Shown here one piece after another: positions 55,972 to 64,000 of a stretch of 64,000 nt of DNA (its first letter is position 1; the number at the start of each line of letters is the position of its first letter). Source of the DNA: Actinophytocola algeriensis (GTDB taxonomy: Bacteria; Actinomycetota; Actinomycetes; Mycobacteriales; Pseudonocardiaceae); the NCBI RefSeq assembly GCF_014203735.1, contig NZ_JACHJQ010000006.1, forward strand, positions 257,698 through 321,697, given 5' to 3'. A program made the position numbers and the translations under genes. The notes beneath the pieces are model-generated. The model did not search any database and was not told where the DNA came from. It saw nothing but the letters and a program-made list of their open reading frames with translations.

Positions 55972-58784
55972 CCGCGGAGCGCGGCGGCGAAGACCAGGTA
56001 CCCGTGCGCAACGAGGTCTCCGGCTGGGCGCACAACGTCGTCCAGGCACGGCACATCGACAAGGTGTACCTGTCGTCGCCCGGTTCGCCGGTGGCCGACG
56101 GGCAGGTCGTCGTGGGGCCGGTACCGCGGGAACCGCAGCACTTCCAGCGCAGGGAGCAGGTCGGCGAGCTGGCCCGGCTCGCCGGGGCCGGCGCGCCTGC
56201 CGTGGTGTGCGCGGTCACCGGGCAGCGGGGCGTCGGCAAGACCCAGCTCGTCGGAGCCTATGCGCGGCAACGGATCCGCGACGGGTGGCTGACCGCCTGG
56301 ATACCCGGCGAGACCGCAGACGCGGTCGCGGCGGGACTCGGCGAACTGGCCGACGCGCTCGGCCTCCGCCGGGAGGGTGAGGACGACGCCACCGTGCTCG
56401 TCCGGGTGCGGAACCTGCTCCAGACCCGGCGCGACCCCGCGTTGCTGGTGTTCGACAACGTGACCGACCCCGAGCACGTGACGCCGTACCTGCCGGCCAC
56501 CGGCAGCACGCAGATCGTGCTGACCAGCGCGAGCCACGCGGTCGAACGGCTCGGCACGCGCGTACCGGTGGACCTGTTCAGCCCGGACACCGCGACGCGG
56601 TTCCTGTCCGGGTCCACCGGCATCCAGGACGAAGCGGGCGCGCGGGAGCTCGCGGCCAAGCTCGGCCACCTGCCACTCGCGCTCGCCCAGGCCGCCGCGC
56701 GGATCGCCCGGCCACCGCGGGCCGGCGACTACGGCACGTACCTGCGCCTGCTCGAGGACGTGTCGCTCGAGCAGGCGTTGACGGCTCGCTCCGGCGACCC
56801 GTACCCGCTCGGTGCCGCCGAGGCCGTCCTCCTGGCGGTCGAGCCCTTCCTGGCCCAGGAGACGGCCGCTGAGCTCGCCGTGCTGGACCTGCTCGGCGTG
56901 CTGTCGCCGGACGGCGTCTCCCGCGCCCTGCTCGACGTCGACGACGACCTGCTGAACAGGCTGTTCGAGGCGTCGCTGATCGAGTTCGCCGGCGGCCCCG
57001 GTGACGCGGTGGTGGTGATGCACCGGCTCACCCAGCGCGTGTTGCGCGAGCGCGCGAACCACGACCTCCCCTCGGTGGTCGCCCGCGCGGCCCACCTGCT
57101 GAACGAGGCCACGTTCGCGTCACAGGAAGCCTGGCAACGCAGGGACCAGGGCGACGAACTCGTCCGCCACATCGACGCGCTCTGGGAACACCGTTCGCCA
57201 CCCGTCATCCAGGAGGTGCTCGTCCTGCGCCGGTGGGCGGTGCGGCAGCTGGACCACGCGATGGCCGCGGACCGCGCGGTGCGCCTCGCCGAGGAGGTCC
57301 ACGCCGACCACCGCCGCCTCTGCGACGACGACGATCCCGGCCGGCTCGGCGCACTCCTCGCTCTCGCCACCACCTGCCAGCGCACCGGGCGGCTCGACGA
57401 CGCGATCCAGCTCCACGAGCAGGGCCTCGCCGCCACGCGGCGGTTCCTCGGCGACGAGGATCCCAACGTTCTCATCGCGGCCGGGAACCTCTCCAGCGCC
57501 TACCGTGAAGCCGGCCGGCTGGACGAGGCGATCACGCTCCTCGAACGGACCCTCCCCGCGGCGCGGCGGATGCTCGGCGACGACCACGAGACCACGCAGA
57601 ACACGACCGGCCAACTCGCGGCCGCCTACCAACGAGCGGGCCGGGTGGCCGACGCGATCCGGCTTTTCCAGCAGGTGTTCACCTCCGCGCGGCGGATGCT
57701 CGGCGACGACGACCTCTTCACGCTCGACGCGGCGGACAGCCTCGCCTGCGCCCACCACGCCGCACACGAGCCGGACACGGCGATCGAACACCTCGAGCCG
57801 GTTCTCGCCGCGGGCAGGCGGCGGCACGGCGACAACCACCCCTTCACGCTCCGCGCCGCCAGCAACCTCGCCGGCATGTACGGGGCGGCCGGGCGGCTGG
57901 ACGAGGCGATCCCCCTCTACGAGCGGATCCTCGGCGACCAGCGGCGGCTGTTCGGCGACCACGACCTCGATGCCTTCTTCACGGCCAACAGCCTGGTGGA
58001 CACCTACCGCACGGCCGGACGCCTGGAGGAGGCGACCCGACTGGCCGAGCAGAACCTCGCCGACCGGCGGCAGGTGCTGGGTGACAACCACCCCGACACG
58101 CTCGACTCGGCCGCCATGCTCGCGCACGTCCACCTCGAGGCCGGTCGGCACGACGAGGCGATCCGGCTCTACGAACAGACCCTCGCCACCCGGCGACGGG
58201 TAATGGGCGACGACCATCCCGACACCATCAGCGCGGCGGCAAGCCTCGGACTGGCCTACCACGACGCGGGCCGAGCGGACGACGCGATGACGCAGTACGA
58301 GCGGACCCTGGCGGACAGCAGGCGCGTACACGGTGAGGACCACGAGGTCACCCGCGCACTGACCGCCGCACTCGCGGACTGGTACCGCTCAGCGGGGCGG
58401 CCTGACCAGGAGGTCCCGCTCCGTGCGCAGATCTTCGTCACCGCACGGCGACTACGGGGCGACACGCATCCCGACACCGTCGGCGCCGCGGGCAACCTCG
58501 CCGTCGCCTACCTCGAGGGGGGCCGTCCGGACCTGGCCATCCCGTACCTCGAACGCGCCTTCTCCGAGTCCGAGAAAACCCACGGCGGCGCCGACGCCAG
58601 GACACTCACGCTCGGCCACAACCTCGCCTGCGCCTACCGCGACGCGGGGCGGCAGGACGAGGCGACCGTCCTCTTCAGACGGACCGGCATCATCGCCATG
58701 CGAACCCTGGGCAAGGACAACCCCCTCACCCAGGCCGCACGGAACCACCTCCGCCCACCGACCGACGGTGACAGCAAAACCTAG
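55968..58784 (+). CDS. NB-ARC/TPR STAND-type protein
   Basis: 938 residues. The NTPase has VTGQRGVGKTQLV (P-loop, about 85-97), LLVFDNV (Walker B) and LGHLPLALAQAAARI, as in NB-ARC proteins. From ~440 to the end there are about ten TPR repeats of 42 residues, each with D-A-(I/A)-x-L-x-E-x-x-L and R-R-x-L-G-D-(D/N)-H-P. These signalling ATPases oligomerise when the repeats bind a ligand. In actinomycetes they also sit in FxSxx-COOH clusters and immunity-like systems. No effector domain or partner is present, so the output is unclear. Confidence 0.9.
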   Translation: MTAERGGEDQVPVRNEVSGWAHNVVQARHIDKVYLSSPGSPVADGQVVVGPVPREPQHFQRREQVGELARLAGAGAPAVVCAVTGQRGVGKTQLVGAYARQRIRDGWLTAWIPGETADAVAAGLGELADALGLRREGEDDATVLVRVRNLLQTRRDPALLVFDNVTDPEHVTPYLPATGSTQIVLTSASHAVERLGTRVPVDLFSPDTATRFLSGSTGIQDEAGARELAAKLGHLPLALAQAAARIARPPRAGDYGTYLRLLEDVSLEQALTARSGDPYPLGAAEAVLLAVEPFLAQETAAELAVLDLLGVLSPDGVSRALLDVDDDLLNRLFEASLIEFAGGPGDAVVVMHRLTQRVLRERANHDLPSVVARAAHLLNEATFASQEAWQRRDQGDELVRHIDALWEHRSPPVIQEVLVLRRWAVRQLDHAMAADRAVRLAEEVHADHRRLCDDDDPGRLGALLALATTCQRTGRLDDAIQLHEQGLAATRRFLGDEDPNVLIAAGNLSSAYREAGRLDEAITLLERTLPAARRMLGDDHETTQNTTGQLAAAYQRAGRVADAIRLFQQVFTSARRMLGDDDLFTLDAADSLACAHHAAHEPDTAIEHLEPVLAAGRRRHGDNHPFTLRAASNLAGMYGAAGRLDEAIPLYERILGDQRRLFGDHDLDAFFTANSLVDTYRTAGRLEEATRLAEQNLADRRQVLGDNHPDTLDSAAMLAHVHLEAGRHDEAIRLYEQTLATRRRVMGDDHPDTISAAASLGLAYHDAGRADDAMTQYERTLADSRRVHGEDHEVTRALTAALADWYRSAGRPDQEVPLRAQIFVTARRLRGDTHPDTVGAAGNLAVAYLEGGRPDLAIPYLERAFSESEKTHGGADARTLTLGHNLACAYRDAGRQDEATVLFRRTGIIAMRTLGKDNPLTQAARNHLRPPTDGDSKT

Positions 58785-58801
58785 TGCTGCGTCAACGCCC
58801 C

Positions 58802-58874
58802 GAAGGACCCCTTCGTAACACCCGACGCGACGAAGGACCCCTTCGTTGCGCTCACCGCAATGAAGGACCCCTTC
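58802..58874. repeat. 30-bp-period array of a 13-bp palindrome, locus 2
   Basis: Three copies of GAAGGACCCCTTC at 58802, 58832 and 58862, each exactly 30 bp apart. The spacers are CGTAACACCCGACGCGA-like in the first and diverged in the second. It lies in the 296-bp convergent gap between the STAND gene and the SRPBCC gene, directly before copy D of the other repeat family. Confidence 0.88.
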
Positions 58875-58959
58875 ATGCCATCGGGCCACGCCCCGAAAAG
58901 CGCCGTTCACGGCACCACCGGTCGCGCAAAGCCGCACAGCCGCGAAGGCGCGAAGCGTG

Positions 58960-59072
58960 GGGGCGTCAGCCCCACACCACGGACCCGTCTGCCTGCCATC
59001 CCGGAGACCTGCCCCTCCGGCGAGGAGCCGCCGGAGGCAAAGCCCCGGCGAGGACAAAGCACCCCGTGCAGA
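58960..59072 (+). repeat. dispersed structured intergenic element, copy D
   Basis: Hairpin GGGGC-GTCA-GCCCC (58960-58973), the CTGCCTGCCATCCCGGAG block and the second hairpin CCTCCGGCG/CGCCGGAGG, as in copy B. The 70 bases to its left also resemble copy B. It ends at the 3' end of the leftward SRPBCC gene. Confidence 0.8.
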
Positions 59073-59080
59073 AAGAACGA

Positions 59081-59557
59081 CTAAACGTCGTCGACACCCC
59101 TGTCGAGATACGCGGCGAGGTTCGCCAGCGAAGAGGCCAGCCCGGCGGCGTGGTCCTCGGCCGAGATGCCGTCGGGCACGTCGTCGGCCCGGATCGCCAC
59201 GCGTGTGCCGGTGCCGACGGCGGTGACCTCCCAGGTCATGGTCATCGTGCCGGCGTAGGCGGGGTCGTCGGAGACGAAGTCGACCGCCTGCACCACACGC
59301 ACGCCGGGCACGAGGTCGACGAACCGCGCCTCGACGACGTCCGAGCCGGGGGTGGCCTTGCCCGGTGCGCCCGACGCGTCCGCGTAGGTCAGGACCAGCC
59401 GGTACGAGCCGCCCGGGCGCGCGTCGAACCGGTCGAACTCGCCGGTCATCCCCTCGGGGGGCAGCCACGCGGTGAGCGCGTCCGGATCGACGAGGGCGGC
59501 GTACACGCGTTCCGGTGGGGCGGCCATCACCCGAGATCCCGTGTCAGTCCGTGGCAT
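59081..59557 (-). CDS. SRPBCC/AHSA1-family protein
   Basis: 158 residues. AHSA1-like opening (RVMAAPPERVYAALVDPDAL, WLPPEGMTGEF) and a C-terminal helix with a GLASSLANLAAYL stretch. Binds a hydrophobic small ligand or acts as a chaperone-like protein in family members; function here unknown. It lies 9 bases from the DivIVA-like gene on the same strand. Confidence 0.88.
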   Translation of the reverse strand: MPRTDTGSRVMAAPPERVYAALVDPDALTAWLPPEGMTGEFDRFDARPGGSYRLVLTYADASGAPGKATPGSDVVEARFVDLVPGVRVVQAVDFVSDDPAYAGTMTMTWEVTAVGTGTRVAIRADDVPDGISAEDHAAGLASSLANLAAYLDRGVDDV

Positions 59558-59566
59558 GGCGCCATG

Positions 59567-60181
59567 TTAGAAGGCAGGCACGGTCGGGGACGCCGCACAG
59601 CACGGGAGTCGTCCGGCTACGCAGTTCTCCGAGTGCTCCTCCGGCGACGGCTCCAGCAGCGGCCCCGCCTCGGCGAGAGCCGCACTCGCCGCACGGAGGC
59701 TTTCCATCACCAGGTCCCGCTGGGCGCACAACCGGGCCACCTCCTCCCGGGCCTGTGCCACCAGCCGGTCGGCCTCCTCCCGGGCCTCCTCGACCAGCCG
59801 GGCCGCCGACGCCTCGGCTGCCGCGCGCTCGTCGGCCAGCTCCCGCATCGTCTCCGTGCGGCGGGCGTTCATGGCCAGTTCGAAGTCCGTCTGGATCTGT
59901 TCGCGTTGCCGCGCGGCCTGTTCGTCCAGTTCGCGCCTGCGGGCTTCCGCTTCGGTCACCAGGTGGCCGAGGTCGTCGATCTCGCCGCGGGCGGCTTCCA
60001 GTCGTTCCGCCAGTGCGTCCGCGCGCCGGGTGGCCGCGTCGCGGTCCACTTCCAGGAGCCGCAGTTCGGTTTCCACGCGTTCGACGTACTCCGCCACCTG
60101 GCCACGATCACAGCCACGCCACACCACGTCGAAGCCGGTGTGCAGTGGCACCAGTTCGTCGTCGGTGTCCAGTGCGCCCAC
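59567..60181 (-). CDS. DivIVA-like coiled-coil protein
   Basis: 204 residues. The N-terminus (FDVVWRGCDRGQVAEYVERV) matches the DivIVA membrane-curvature motif. A long Ala/Glu/Arg coiled coil covers ~45-170 and the tail is Cys-rich (ENCVAGRLPCC). Probably a polar-growth or scaffold protein, smaller than the main DivIVA/Wag31. Starts at GTG 60181 after AGAGGA. Confidence 0.8.
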   Translation of the reverse strand: MGALDTDDELVPLHTGFDVVWRGCDRGQVAEYVERVETELRLLEVDRDAATRRADALAERLEAARGEIDDLGHLVTEAEARRRELDEQAARQREQIQTDFELAMNARRTETMRELADERAAAEASAARLVEEAREEADRLVAQAREEVARLCAQRDLVMESLRAASAALAEAGPLLEPSPEEHSENCVAGRLPCCAASPTVPAF

Positions 60182-60244
60182 CGTCCTCTCGTAGCCGGGT
60201 CACCCCTAACTACGAGCACGCGCGCCACCCGGTTCGCGCGCGGG

Positions 60245-60529
60245 TCAGACTCCGCCCACCGTCACCTTCCACGGGCGCAGGTAGCGGTCCTTCGTGACGT
60301 CGAGCTGGGTGTACGGGTCGGCCGCGACCAGCGCCTCCGCCGCCGCCTGGTCGGCCGCGTTCAGCAGGATCGCGCCGCCCGTGCCGTCCTCGTACGGGCC
60401 GGCGGCCACCAGCGTGCCGTCCGCGTGCAGCTGCTTGAGGTGCGCCACGTGGTCGTCACGGCGCTGGGCACGCAGGTCGGTCTCGTCGTAGCCGTAGGTC
60501 AGCAGGAACAGAGCCACTTCCATCCTCAT
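60245..60529 (-). CDS. YciI-family protein
   Basis: 94 residues. YciI blocks RDDHVAHLKQLHADGTLVAAG and ADPYTQLDV. Its start overlaps the amidohydrolase stop (ATGA), so it closes the leftward operon of the second Mo-hydroxylase locus. Role in family members is unclear (possibly lyase or isomerase). Confidence 0.9.
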   Translation of the reverse strand: MRMEVALFLLTYGYDETDLRAQRRDDHVAHLKQLHADGTLVAAGPYEDGTGGAILLNAADQAAAEALVAADPYTQLDVTKDRYLRPWKVTVGGV

Positions 60530-61428
60530 TCCGGTAGTGCGTAGATTCGCCGGGCGGTGCCGGCGAAGATCGCGGCCTGGTCGGCCGCGGGCAGGTGGGC
60601 CAGCGCGTCTCGCCACGCGAGAACCAGCGGTGGCATCGACGTCCACAGCTTCTCGACCGGGAAGTTCGTGCCGAACATGGCGCGGTCCGGGCCGAACCAG
60701 CCCACCGTCTCCGCCGCCACGAACGCGATGAAGTCGCGGTCCAGCGACCGGGTGAACGTGCCCTGGCCGGTCAGCTTCACGACCACGTTCGGGTACTGCG
60801 CGAGCCGCGCCATGCCGTCGCGCCACTCCCGCACGGTCGCCTCCGCGCGGTCGGTCAGCATGCCGGCGTGCACCAGCACGAACGTGACGTCCGGGATCGC
60901 GGCGACCAGGTCTGCGGCGGCGGCCATCTGACCGGGGAACACCTGCAGCTCGAACACCCAGCCCAGTTCCTCGAGCGACGCGATGTTGCGGCGCAGGACG
61001 GGGTCCTTCATGCGGTCCGGCGCCGACGCGAACCGGAACTCCTCCCGCTCGTGCCAGTGCAGCTGCAGCCGGGTGCCGCGCACGACCGGCAGCGCCGCCT
61101 GCTCCTTCATCACGTCGACGGCGTCGGGGCTGAACAGGTCCGCGCTGCCGACGACGGCGGTCGGCCAGCCGGTCGCCTCGTTCAGCGACGCGAGCCACCG
61201 GACCTCGGCGAGCACCTGGTCGAGCGGCCAGTTGGCCTGCACGTACACCGACTGCGTGATGCCGCCCGAGGTCGCGTCGGCGATGTACTCGTCGATCAGG
61301 TAGTCGCGTTTGATCGGCTCGTACGGGCCGAAGATCCGCGGCACCATCGGGCCGGACAGCCACGGCATGTCCCTCGTGCGCCAGACGTGGTGGTGCGAGT
61401 CGACTATGTCCATCGCTCCGCTGTCCAT
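60526..61428 (-). CDS. amidohydrolase-2 family (TIM-barrel) hydrolase/decarboxylase
   Basis: 300 residues. Metal ligands in DSHHHVW and a late acid in MFGTNFPVEKLW; a central HAGM. Family members include 2-pyrone-4,6-dicarboxylate lactonase, fuconolactonase and aromatic decarboxylases. ATG 61428 has GGGAGAG upstream. The 25-base overlap with the VWA gene places it in the same operon. Confidence 0.88.
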   Translation of the reverse strand: MDSGAMDIVDSHHHVWRTRDMPWLSGPMVPRIFGPYEPIKRDYLIDEYIADATSGGITQSVYVQANWPLDQVLAEVRWLASLNEATGWPTAVVGSADLFSPDAVDVMKEQAALPVVRGTRLQLHWHEREEFRFASAPDRMKDPVLRRNIASLEELGWVFELQVFPGQMAAAADLVAAIPDVTFVLVHAGMLTDRAEATVREWRDGMARLAQYPNVVVKLTGQGTFTRSLDRDFIAFVAAETVGWFGPDRAMFGTNFPVEKLWTSMPPLVLAWRDALAHLPAADQAAIFAGTARRIYALPE

Positions 61429-62519
61429 GCGTTCTCTCCCTTGAGAAGCTGCTGATAGGCGGATGTGAGGTCGTCGACGCCCGCGAGGACGTCGAGGTGC
61501 GGCAGGACGGCGGCCATGCCACGGGTGACCGGCCGATAGGAACGGTCGCGGGCGAGCGGCGACCACCAGACGAGCCGGTGGCCGAGCAGCGCGAGCCGCC
61601 GGACCGCGCGGACGAACGGCTCGCAGTCACCGCGTTCCAGCCCGTCGGACAGCACGAGCACCAGCGCGCCACGTGCCGCCCGCAGGTGGCGCGGGTTGGC
61701 GAGGAAGGCCTGCAGCGACGGGCCGATCCGGGTGCCGCCGTCGGCGTCGCGTACCACGCCGGCGAGCGCGGCACCGGCGTCCCTGGCCCGCAGGGCGGGG
61801 GTGACGTGCGTGAGCCGGGTGCCGAACGTGAACACCTCGGCTCGGTCGCACGTGGTCACGACCGCGTGCGCGAACCGCAGGTATGCGGCGCTGTGCTGCT
61901 TCATCGACCCCGACACGTCGATCAGCACCAGCACCGGCCGCTGCCGCCTCGGATGCCTGCGCCAGTGCAGCCGCGCGACCTCGCCGCCGGTCCGCCACGC
62001 GTCGCGGTGCACGCGCCGCACGTCGAGTCGGTCGCCGCGGCGCGCGGATCTCCGGCGGCGGGACCGGATCGTCGGGACCGCCCTCGGCAGCACCCTCGCC
62101 ACCCTGGCGACGTCGTCGCCCGCGATCCGCGCCGCTCTGTCCACACTGGACCATCCGGCCGTGGTGCCGTCGCCTTCCCTGGTGGCCTGGCCGGGTGGCG
62201 TGCTCTCGTCCGTGCCGCCGTCCCGGTCCTCCTCGCCCGGCTCCTCGGCCTCGGGGACGAGCAGCGGCCCCGTGCCGAACCAGCGCGCGAACACCGGGTC
62301 GAAGACGTCGGTGTCGGCAGGCGACGACGTGAGGGTGGCGTGCGCGATCCAGTACAGGTGGCCTGGATCGCGCGGCGGCACGGACGCCAACGCCCGCAGG
62401 AAGTCCCGCTGCTTGGGCACGGGCACGGCCAGCCCCTGCTCGCGCAGCTCCCTCAGGAAGCCACGCACGTACTCGCGAGCGGTGTTCGGTGTCGATGGTT
62501 CACTCGCACGCTCGTTCAC
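61404..62519 (-). CDS. CoxE-like VWA-domain maturation protein
   Basis: 371 residues. The N-terminal helical part precedes a VWA domain with MIDAS DVSGSMKQHS, a DGGTRIG Thr and VLSDGLERGD. CoxE works with the MoxR ATPase CoxD to insert the metal centre of Mo hydroxylases. Starts at GTG 62519, overlapping the MoxR stop. An Arg-rich stretch lies near residue 155. Confidence 0.9.
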   Translation of the reverse strand: MNERASEPSTPNTAREYVRGFLRELREQGLAVPVPKQRDFLRALASVPPRDPGHLYWIAHATLTSSPADTDVFDPVFARWFGTGPLLVPEAEEPGEEDRDGGTDESTPPGQATREGDGTTAGWSSVDRAARIAGDDVARVARVLPRAVPTIRSRRRRSARRGDRLDVRRVHRDAWRTGGEVARLHWRRHPRRQRPVLVLIDVSGSMKQHSAAYLRFAHAVVTTCDRAEVFTFGTRLTHVTPALRARDAGAALAGVVRDADGGTRIGPSLQAFLANPRHLRAARGALVLVLSDGLERGDCEPFVRAVRRLALLGHRLVWWSPLARDRSYRPVTRGMAAVLPHLDVLAGVDDLTSAYQQLLKGENAWTAERWT

Positions 62520-63346
62520 GGTGCGATCAGCTCGTCGAGGTGCTCGTGGACGACCGCGACGTCCTCTTCGTCCTTGACCAGCAGCCCGAGCGCCCTGCGC
62601 AGCGCCACGGGCCACGGGTTCCCGTCGGACAGGAGGGTCACGGCACCGCGCGCCCACTCGACGGACTCCGCGATGCCGGGCCGTTTGAGCAGGTCGAGGC
62701 GCCGGACCCCGGACACCGCACGTACCAGCGACGCGGCGGCGTCCTCCGCGATGGCCGGGACGTGCGCGCACACGATCGCCTGCTCGCGTTCCGGTTCCGG
62801 GAACGGGATCCAGTGGTAGAGGCAGCGCCGTTTGAGCGCGTCGTGCAGCTCGCGGGTGCGGTTCGACGTGAGCACCACGACCGGTGGCACGACCGCTTCG
62901 ACCGCGCCCAGCTCCGGGATCGTGATGCGGAAGTCGGCCAGGAACTCCAGCAGGAACGCCTCGAACTCGCTGTCCGCGCGGTCGACCTCGTCCACGAGCA
63001 GCACGGACGCCGTCCGCAGCGACCGCAGCAGCGGCCGCGCCAGCAGGAACTCCTCCGCGTACACGTCATCCACCACCCCGCCGCGCAACGCGAGCAGCTG
63101 CCGGGGGTAGTTCCACTCGTACAGCGCCTGGCCCGCGTCGAGGCCCTCGTAGCACTGGAGCCGCACCAGTTCGCGGTCCAGGACGCGGGCGAGCACGGCC
63201 GCGATCTCGGTCTTCCCCACGCCGGGCTCGCCTTCGAGCAGCAGCGGCCGCCCGAGGGTCAGTGCCAGGTAGACGGCCGTCAGCAGGCCGTCGTCGGCGA
63301 AGTACCGCTCCTCCCGCAGCCGCGCCGCGAGTGTCGCCTCATCCAT
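62516..63346 (-). CDS. MoxR/CoxD-type AAA+ ATPase
   Basis: 276 residues. Walker A GEPGVGKTE, Walker B LLVDEVDRAD, sensor VVLTSNRTRELHDALKRRC and arginine finger region. It is a MoxR ATPase of the CoxD type, partner of the VWA protein. ATG 63346 overlaps the Mo-hydroxylase stop by 8 bases; GTG 63367 is a possible longer start. Confidence 0.93.
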   Translation of the reverse strand: MDEATLAARLREERYFADDGLLTAVYLALTLGRPLLLEGEPGVGKTEIAAVLARVLDRELVRLQCYEGLDAGQALYEWNYPRQLLALRGGVVDDVYAEEFLLARPLLRSLRTASVLLVDEVDRADSEFEAFLLEFLADFRITIPELGAVEAVVPPVVVLTSNRTRELHDALKRRCLYHWIPFPEPEREQAIVCAHVPAIAEDAAASLVRAVSGVRRLDLLKRPGIAESVEWARGAVTLLSDGNPWPVALRRALGLLVKDEEDVAVVHEHLDELIAP

Positions 63347-64000
63347 GGGCGCTGAGATCCTGGCCACGCAAGGAGTCCAGTGCGCGCAGGACGCGTTCCG
63401 GGGTGAACGGCATGTGGTCCAGGCGCACGCCGCACGCGTCGAAGATCGCGTTGGCGATGGCCGGGATGGGCGCGTTGGCGGTCATCTCACCGATGCCCTT
63501 CGCACCGTACGGGCCGGTCGGCGCCGGCCGTTCCAGCAGGACACTGACCTGCTCCGGGATGTCACCGGCCGCGGGCATGAGGTACTCGCTGAAGTCGGCG
63601 GGCCCGTGGTCGCGGACGGGGTAGTACGGCTCGGTGGCCTCGAACAACGCGTGCGACATGCCCATCCACGCGCCGCCCTCGACCTGCTGCGTCGCCATCG
63701 CCGGGTGCAGCGCGCGGCCGATCTCGTAGACGCTGTACATCCGCAGCACCTCGACGACACCGGTCTCGTCGTCCACCTCGACCTCGGCGACCGTGCACGC
63801 GTGCGCCTGGCAGGAGTCCGGGTCCATCTCGCCGGTCTCCGGCACGACCTCGCTCTTCTCCTTCATGAACACGCCGCGCCCGGAGATCGTGCGGCCGTGC
63901 GTGAAGTGGGCCGCCAGCGCGAGGTCGGTGATGTGGATGCGCTTGGCCTCGGCACCCCTGACCTGGATGTAGCCGGTGCCGTCGGTCTCCAGGTCGGCCG
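63339..64000 (-). CDS. Mo-hydroxylase large subunit, C-terminal part (cut by window end)
   Basis: The last ~220 residues of a second xanthine-dehydrogenase-type subunit; the frame is open to the window edge. The late family blocks are visible: YEIGRALHPAMATQQVEGG, GMSHALFEATEPYY and the catalytic Glu in GAKGIGEMT. It differs clearly from the one at 40335-42647. Followed by CoxD- and CoxE-like proteins, hence a complete maturation set. Confidence 0.92.
   Translation of the reverse strand, partial: ADLETDGTGYIQVRGAEAKRIHITDLALAAHFTHGRTISGRGVFMKEKSEVVPETGEMDPDSCQAHACTVAEVEVDDETGVVEVLRMYSVYEIGRALHPAMATQQVEGGAWMGMSHALFEATEPYYPVRDHGPADFSEYLMPAAGDIPEQVSVLLERPAPTGPYGAKGIGEMTANAPIPAIANAIFDACGVRLDHMPFTPERVLRALDSLRGQDLSAHG

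Overview
The window is high-GC DNA (about 70% G+C by eye) from a filamentous actinomycete. SARP, LuxR and two-component regulators, a DivIVA-like protein, DUF5709 and DUF3558-like proteins, and a mix of secondary-metabolite and catabolic genes fit the Pseudonocardiales. The genus cannot be fixed from this sequence.

Region 1, 0.2-20.9 kb, is a biosynthetic and metal-handling island and the main interest of the window. Its parts match the isonitrile lipopeptide (INLP) pathway of Mycobacterium tuberculosis Rv0097-Rv0101 and Streptomyces ScoA-E. They are a FcoT/ScoD-type thioesterase (240-797), a stand-alone carrier protein (18102-18353), a ScoE/Rv0097-type Fe(II) oxygenase (18513-19385) and a one-module NRPS (14273-18109). 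The NRPS ends in a thioesterase rather than the reductase domain of the known enzymes. In one chain with the NRPS are a DHA2 exporter and a complete FecBCD-type ABC importer, as expected for a secreted and re-imported metallophore. Next to them lies an ECF sigma factor of the SigC type. SigC controls copper-starvation responses in M. tuberculosis and Corynebacterium, and a SigC-like promoter precedes scoE. Between the fcoT arm and the sigC arm sit an E1-like/YcaO cyclodehydratase and a SagB dehydrogenase (TOMM/azole-peptide enzymes), plus a response regulator, a histidine kinase and a SARP regulator. I found no TOMM precursor peptide and no FadD10-type acyl-ACP ligase; either could lie to the left of the window.

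Region 2, 21.2-30.6 kb, holds a Cu(I) P-type ATPase with two nearly identical metal-binding domains and a His-rich exported partner behind a CsoR-like palindrome, a siderophore-interacting flavoreductase, lipoproteins, a DUF1295 membrane protein, a DJ-1 protein resembling isonitrile hydratase, and a HAD-like protein. Region 3, 31-37 kb, is a set of unlinked metabolic genes.

Region 4, 36.9-49.5 kb, is a catabolic island. A leftward operon (UbiD decarboxylase, alpha/beta hydrolase, three-subunit molybdenum hydroxylase, CoxG) with an IclR regulator diverges from a rightward operon (solute-binding protein, isochorismatase-like amidase, ABC ATPase, two permeases, MFS symporter). It probably imports and degrades a (hetero)aromatic acid or amide.

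Region 5, 49.5-60.2 kb, holds a drug exporter, a LuxR-type regulator, a secreted C39-like peptidase, a Na+/H+ antiporter fused to a UBP zinc finger, and an NB-ARC/TPR STAND protein. Region 6, 60.2-64 kb, is a second molybdenum-hydroxylase locus with MoxR and VWA maturation proteins, cut by the window end.

Intergenic spaces carry two repeat families: four copies of a structured element of roughly 85-170 bp, and two 30-bp-period arrays of the palindrome GAAGGACCCCTTC. No tRNA, rRNA, CRISPR array, transposase or integrase was seen.
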